A stretch of 64,000 nucleotides of DNA from CAZENU01 sp965117035 (GTDB lineage Bacteria > Chloroflexota > Dehalococcoidia > Lucifugimonadales > CAZENU01), in NCBI GenBank assembly GCA_965117035.1, contig OZ220748.1, positions 186,001 through 250,000 on the forward strand. The letters run 5' to 3'. Both the position numbers and the translations under genes were made by a program. Numbering within the stretch: position 1 is the stretch's first letter; every line of letters starts with the position of its first letter. The notes beneath the pieces are model-generated. The model was not told the DNA's origin, ran no database searches, and saw only the letters and a list, made by a program, of their open reading frames with translations. This document shows, one piece after another, positions 60,093 to 64,000 of the stretch.

Positions 60093-61673
60093 TCAGTAGA
60101 CGCGCTCCAGCCGGCCCAGCGGCACCTCGATCAGCGTCGGGGCGTCGGCGGCGAGCGCGTCTTCCAGGGCGGCTTCGAGCTCTGGGGCGCCATCGGCCCT
60201 GACTCCCCGTGCGCCGTAGCTGCGCGCCAGCGCGACGAAGTCCGGATTGCGCAGCCTGGTGCCGAGCACGTGGCCGCCGAACTCCTCCATCTGCGCCCTG
60301 AGCACGTTGCCGTACGCGTTGTCGTTGAACACGATGACGACGGCGTTGATCCCGTGCTGCACGGCCGTAGCCAGCTCCTGGGAGTTGTACAGGAAGCCGC
60401 CGTCTCCGGACAGCACCACGACCGCCCTGTCCGGCCGCGCGATCTTCGCGCCTACGCCAACCGGGAAGGCGTGGCCGAGCGTCCCGTGGTGCGAGGCCGT
60501 CAGGTAGGCGCGGCTCGCGTAGACCGGCAGGAAATTCCTGCTGTAGTAGCCCATCTGGTTCATGCCCTGGACGACGATCCCGTCGTCGGGGAACGCGCGG
60601 CGGACGGCGGCCATCAGCGAGCGCTGCGGCTCCAGTTGGTTGTCGGGCGCGGACCTGGCATTGCGCAGTGCGGCTACGTCCGCGGTCCCGGCGCCGTGTT
60701 TGTCGGACCGCTGCGGCGACTTGCGCAGCTCGCGTAGCAGGGCCTCCAGCGTCGTCCTGGCGTCGCCGGTGATCGCGACGTCGCGGGCGCCGCCAGTGGG
60801 TGTCCGGTCCGGGTCGATGTCGATGCGGACTATCCCGCGGCCCGCCGGCACGTCGTCGAAGGACGTTCTCGTGCCGACTGCCAGCACAACGTCGCGCCGC
60901 TCGATCCACCGGCGCAGCGGCCCGAAGCGGAGCTCCGCGAAACCCAGCGACAAGGGATGGCGGTCCGAGAGGGCGCCCTTGCCGTTGGCGGTCGTGACGA
61001 CGGGCGCCTGCAGGTGCTCCGCGAGCGCGGCGAGCTCCTCCGACGCGCCGGAGACGTGCACGCCGCCGCCGGCCCAGACCATCGGCGACTCCGCCTCCTG
61101 GAGCAGTCGCGCGGCCTGCCGCACCTGGGCAGGGTCGGGCGGCGGCGGGGCGTAGGCCTCCGGCTCCCGCAGCGCGACTTCTTCCTCCGCGGCCAACGTC
61201 GCCCACGGCACCTGGAGCAGCACCGGGCCGGGGCGGCCGGTCGCCATACGCCGCATCGACTCCTGTACGGCCTCGGGGACCTCGGCTGGGCGGTCGACCC
61301 GGGCCGTCCAGCGCGCGAGGGGTTCGAACCATCGGTGCTCGTCCGCGGTCTCGTCGCGGAAGTTGCCGTCGCCGGTTACGACAAGCACGGGCGACGAGAG
61401 GTCGTCGGCTGTCGCCATGCCGGCGAGTGCGTTGAACGCGCCGGGACCGGGGACGACGATGGCCGCGGCGATGCCTCCTCCGGCGCGGGCGTAGCCGTCG
61501 GCCATGTAGGTTGCCGCCTGCTCGTGGCGCACGGAGACGTACCGGATTTCGGGGGTCTCCCAGAGCGCGTCGACGGCCTCGTACTGGCCCGCGCCGGGGA
61601 TGCCGAACACCGTCCGCACGCCCTCGCGCAGCAACGAGCGCGCCAACGCCTGGCCGCCGGTCATCCTGGTCAT
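60093..61673 (-). CDS. Thiamine-diphosphate-dependent enzyme, acetolactate-synthase-like
   Basis: A 526-residue TPP enzyme, catalytic Glu51 (VSVRHEQAATYMADGYARAG), GDG at 423 (GDGGFLYNSQELATAVQHG) and NDNAYGN. The pattern resembles acetolactate synthase and related 2-oxo acid decarboxylases. It lies 16 nt from a Gfo/Idh/MocA oxidoreductase on the same strand and may share its operon with that gene and the metallohydrolase upstream. Confidence 0.88.
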   Translation of the reverse strand: MTRMTGGQALARSLLREGVRTVFGIPGAGQYEAVDALWETPEIRYVSVRHEQAATYMADGYARAGGGIAAAIVVPGPGAFNALAGMATADDLSSPVLVVTGDGNFRDETADEHRWFEPLARWTARVDRPAEVPEAVQESMRRMATGRPGPVLLQVPWATLAAEEEVALREPEAYAPPPPDPAQVRQAARLLQEAESPMVWAGGGVHVSGASEELAALAEHLQAPVVTTANGKGALSDRHPLSLGFAELRFGPLRRWIERRDVVLAVGTRTSFDDVPAGRGIVRIDIDPDRTPTGGARDVAITGDARTTLEALLRELRKSPQRSDKHGAGTADVAALRNARSAPDNQLEPQRSLMAAVRRAFPDDGIVVQGMNQMGYYSRNFLPVYASRAYLTASHHGTLGHAFPVGVGAKIARPDRAVVVLSGDGGFLYNSQELATAVQHGINAVVIVFNDNAYGNVLRAQMEEFGGHVLGTRLRNPDFVALARSYGARGVRADGAPELEAALEDALAADAPTLIEVPLGRLERVY

Positions 61674-61689
61674 CGGCGTCGCACCGTCA

Positions 61690-62679
61690 TCACAGCGGCA
61701 GGTGGACCGCGCCGCCGGTCTCCTCCGAGCGGATGATCGCCAGCGAGGCCTCGAGCGAGGCCCGGCCGTCGTGGCCGTCGCAGGACGGGGGGCGTCCCTC
61801 GACGATGCTGGCGACGAACTCGTCCTGGTGGTCGCCCACGGGAGGGCAGTCGACGTCCGTCCAGCCGCCCTTGCCGAGCCGGACGCCGTCGACGATCTCG
61901 ATCATTCCCTTCGTGCCGACGATGCGCCAGTCGCGGTCGGGCCCTCCCGGGTCCGAGGTGCCCTCGTTGATCGTCCCGAATGCGCCGGACTCAAACCTGA
62001 GGGCGCCGATGGCGTTGTCCTCGCCGTCGCCTATGGAGGCGTAGACTCCCATGCCGGCGCTGAATGCGGTGGCCACGTCGCTGCCGGTGAACCACCTGAA
62101 CATGTCCGTCAGGTGCGTGCCCTCGTACACCCAGAAGCCGCCGCCGGACTCGCGCCACCGTCTCCAGCGGTCTGGCGGCCCGGTCGGACCGGAGAGACGC
62201 CAGCGCGGGTTCGCGGTCCGCATTCGCGTCCACGTCATCCAGACCACGTCCCCGATCTCGCCGCCGTCGATCAGGGACTTCACCCTGTGCTCGTGGGCGT
62301 TGTAGCGGTGCGTCTGGGCGAACATGAGGTTGACGCCCGACTCCTCGGCGGCGGCGATCATCCTGTCGCACTCGTCGAGGGTGATGGCGAACGGCGTCGC
62401 GACGGCGACGTGCTTTCCGGCCTTCGCCGCGACGATGGCCGGGTGGGCGTGGTGCGCCGAGGGCGTGACGATCTCCACCGCGTCGAGGCCCGCCGCCTCG
62501 ACCATCTCCTCGACGGTGGCGAAAGGCCTCGCGCCGTGCTCGGCGGCGACCGCCGCGGCGCGTTCCGTGACGACGTCGCAGACGGCGATCAGCTCCGCGT
62601 TCTCCATCTCGGCCACCCTCGCCGCGAGCTGCGGGCCGCGGTGACCGGTGCCGACGATGCCGATGCCGACCTTGCTCAA
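61690..62679 (-). CDS. Gfo/Idh/MocA family oxidoreductase with altered catalytic motif
   Basis: A 329-residue NAD(P)-binding oxidoreductase: Rossmann GIGIVGTGHRGPQLA, VEIVTPSAHHAHPAIVAAKAGKHVAVATPF, and the C-terminal domain WRRWRESGGGFWVYEGTHLTDMFRWF. The usual EKP catalytic motif reads VATPF, so its lysine is missing and dehydrogenase activity is doubtful or different. It probably acts on a sugar- or acid-like substrate. Confidence 0.85.
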   Translation of the reverse strand: MSKVGIGIVGTGHRGPQLAARVAEMENAELIAVCDVVTERAAAVAAEHGARPFATVEEMVEAAGLDAVEIVTPSAHHAHPAIVAAKAGKHVAVATPFAITLDECDRMIAAAEESGVNLMFAQTHRYNAHEHRVKSLIDGGEIGDVVWMTWTRMRTANPRWRLSGPTGPPDRWRRWRESGGGFWVYEGTHLTDMFRWFTGSDVATAFSAGMGVYASIGDGEDNAIGALRFESGAFGTINEGTSDPGGPDRDWRIVGTKGMIEIVDGVRLGKGGWTDVDCPPVGDHQDEFVASIVEGRPPSCDGHDGRASLEASLAIIRSEETGGAVHLPL

Positions 62680-62704
62680 GTCGCGTCCTCCTTCCCTGCG
62701 GCCT

Positions 62705-63835
62705 TTACCGGAGCCACGGGCGGTAGACCCTGCCGTCCTTGACCGTCATGACGTGGGCGAGGCGTTCGCGGCCCTTGACGGAGACGCCGCCCGAGTCGGT
62801 GAAGGTGAAGGTGCCGTCCTCCAGGCGCATCAGCACTACGTCTCCGGCGGCGCCCGGGCGCAGCGTGCCCAGCGTCTCAGTTGCGCCCAGCACCTTCGCG
62901 GTGGACTGCGTGCTGAGCCCGATAACCTCGTCGAGGGACAGTCCCAGGTGCAGGAACTTGGAGAGCACGGAGACCTGGTCGTGCACGGGGCCCTCGACGT
63001 TGTAGACGTGGAGGTCGCTGCTGATGTTGTCGGGCCGGAAGCCGTCGGCGAGCGCCTTCTCGGCGGTGTCGAACGCGAAGCTGCCGGCGCCGTGGCCGAC
63101 GTCGAAGACCATGCCGCGGCGCTGGGCCTCGAGGATTCCCGGCTTGACCCGGCCCGCGTCGTCGACCAGGCCCTCGGGCCGGCCATGGAAGGCGTGCGTG
63201 ACGACGTCGCCGGGCCTGAGCATGGCGGTCAGCTCTTCCAGCGGCGTCTTCGTGTTGCCGACGTGGATCATGACGAAGCCGTCCAGCGCCTCGGCGGCCT
63301 CGATGGCGCGCGTGAGCGCCTCCACGTCCTGCTCGCCGGCCGTCTCGCGCGACAGCCGCGCCTTGATCCCGACGACGTACTCAGGGTTCGCGAGGCCGGT
63401 CTCGACGGCGCGGTCGACCATCGCCCAGCGCAGGTCCTCGAGCTCGCCGACGGCCATGTCGATCATCCCCATGGCCGATATGTTGAGCAGCGCCAGTATC
63501 CGTGTGTCGGACGGTCCGAGGACGTACCTGCGGAAGGCGGGGAAGGTGGCGGCCCCCGCGGAGCCGGCGTCGACGATGGTCGTGGCGCCCTTGGCCAGGC
63601 TCGTCATGTCCGGGTCGATCCCGAAGTGCGAGACGCCCCAGAAGACGTGGACGTGCAGGTCGAGCAGCCCCGGGGCGACGATGAGGCCGGACGCGTCGAC
63701 TTCCTCCCGCGCCTCGCCGGCGAACGACGCCTCGACCGCGGCGACCCTGCCGTCCCGCAGGGCGACGTCCCGGACGGCGTGCAGCCCCTGCGCCGGGTCT
63801 ACGACGGTACCGCCTCGGATGAGAAGATCGTGCAT
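62705..63835 (-). CDS. Amidohydrolase/deacetylase-type metallohydrolase
   Basis: A 376-residue cyclic amidohydrolase-like protein: MHDLLIRGGTVVDPAQG, VDASGLIVAPGLLDLHVHVF (HxH), the carboxylated-Lys candidate VVGIKARLS, MIHVGN, THAFHGRP and ISSDLHVYN with the final Asp. This matches D-aminoacylase/deacetylase or dihydroorotase-like proteins, and the gene likely heads a minus-strand unit with the Gfo/Idh and TPP genes. ATG start. Confidence 0.87.
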   Translation of the reverse strand: MHDLLIRGGTVVDPAQGLHAVRDVALRDGRVAAVEASFAGEAREEVDASGLIVAPGLLDLHVHVFWGVSHFGIDPDMTSLAKGATTIVDAGSAGAATFPAFRRYVLGPSDTRILALLNISAMGMIDMAVGELEDLRWAMVDRAVETGLANPEYVVGIKARLSRETAGEQDVEALTRAIEAAEALDGFVMIHVGNTKTPLEELTAMLRPGDVVTHAFHGRPEGLVDDAGRVKPGILEAQRRGMVFDVGHGAGSFAFDTAEKALADGFRPDNISSDLHVYNVEGPVHDQVSVLSKFLHLGLSLDEVIGLSTQSTAKVLGATETLGTLRPGAAGDVVLMRLEDGTFTFTDSGGVSVKGRERLAHVMTVKDGRVYRPWLR

Positions 63836-63960
63836 GGGCTGTCGAGCCTCGCTGTTCCCCGTCGGCCCCCGCGCGGGACGGAGAGGAGCGCGGGAGTTTC
63901 GGACCGGGAAGGCTGGGCGGATACTACCACCTCTCTCACACGATGGCGACTTTCACAAGT

Positions 63961-63994
63961 CGGGAGCGCCTCCCCGCGCGGGGAGGCGCTCCCG
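63961..63994. terminator. Perfect 16-bp-stem hairpin
   Basis: CGGGAGCGCCTCCCCG pairs perfectly with CGGGGAGGCGCTCCCG around the central CG. It is followed on the + strand by TTGATT, without a strong T-run. It could terminate a transcript from outside the window or be a repeat; the window ends six bases later, so orientation is unclear. Confidence 0.55.
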
Positions 63995-64000
63995 TTGATT

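Noticed and set aside
1..64000. CRISPR arrays, rRNA or tRNA genes
   Set aside because: No repeat-spacer pattern, rRNA core or tRNA cloverleaf signal was seen on either strand; tRNA-like GGTTCGAA strings occur only inside coding regions.

Overview
This 64-kb window is high-GC bacterial DNA. The suggested source is a Chloroflexota genome of the SAR202/Dehalococcoidia type. That placement is inference: it rests on the ribosomal-protein gene order, a coenzyme F420 gene (cofE) beside a luciferase-like oxidoreductase, a reductive-dehalogenase-like protein, and the mix of amidohydrolases, phytanoyl-CoA-dioxygenase-type and thiamine-diphosphate (TPP) enzymes. No rRNA, tRNA or CRISPR array is visible.

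Region 1 (1-16,367, all + strand) is the S10/spc/alpha ribosomal superoperon, entered inside rplB: rplB-rpsS-rplV-rpsC-rplP-rpmC-rpsQ-rplN-rplX-rplE-rpsN-rpsH-rplF-rplR-rpsE-rpmD-rplO-secY-adk-map-infA-rpmJ-rpsM-rpsK-[membrane protein]-rpsD-rpoA-rplQ-truA-rplM-rpsI. Genes are tightly packed, with 1-23 nt overlaps and several TTG/GTG starts. Oddities are an acidic tail of about 155 residues on S17, a basic histone-H1-like N-terminal tail of about 84 residues on L5, and a polytopic membrane protein between rpsK and rpsD.

Region 2 (16.4-24.8 kb) holds a VOC protein, a promoter-to-terminator unit that looks like a small structured RNA, a CinA homologue with a degenerate deamidase domain, a MetE-like protein, a TPP enzyme, gyrB with a clear promoter, and a cysteine-synthase-like gene.

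Region 3 (24.7-48.3 kb) is bounded by two nearly identical 1,678-bp IS1182-family elements in opposite orientation. Each sits at the tip of a hairpin inside a roughly 120-bp MITE-like repeat. Between them lie a likely catabolic gene set (DUF6807/PmoA-like, alpha/beta hydrolase, PhyH dioxygenase, amidase, amidohydrolase), cofE, a CitE-like lyase with folB, a DUF2723 membrane protein, purF-purM and purH, a glycosyltransferase, a Phd/PIN toxin-antitoxin pair, a frameshifted reductive-dehalogenase-like gene, a flippase-like membrane protein and rsmG.

Region 4 (48.4-64 kb) is accessory metabolism: a luciferase-like monooxygenase, GNAT and bicupin genes, plsY, a decayed third IS inserted at the plsY stop codon with a CTAG target duplication, an HpcH-type aldolase, a 122-bp MITE with a 6-bp target duplication, two PEBP lipoproteins flanking an amidohydrolase/TPP-enzyme pair, a further TPP enzyme, a Gfo/Idh/MocA oxidoreductase and a deacetylase-type metallohydrolase. 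The window ends in a perfect 16-bp-stem hairpin.
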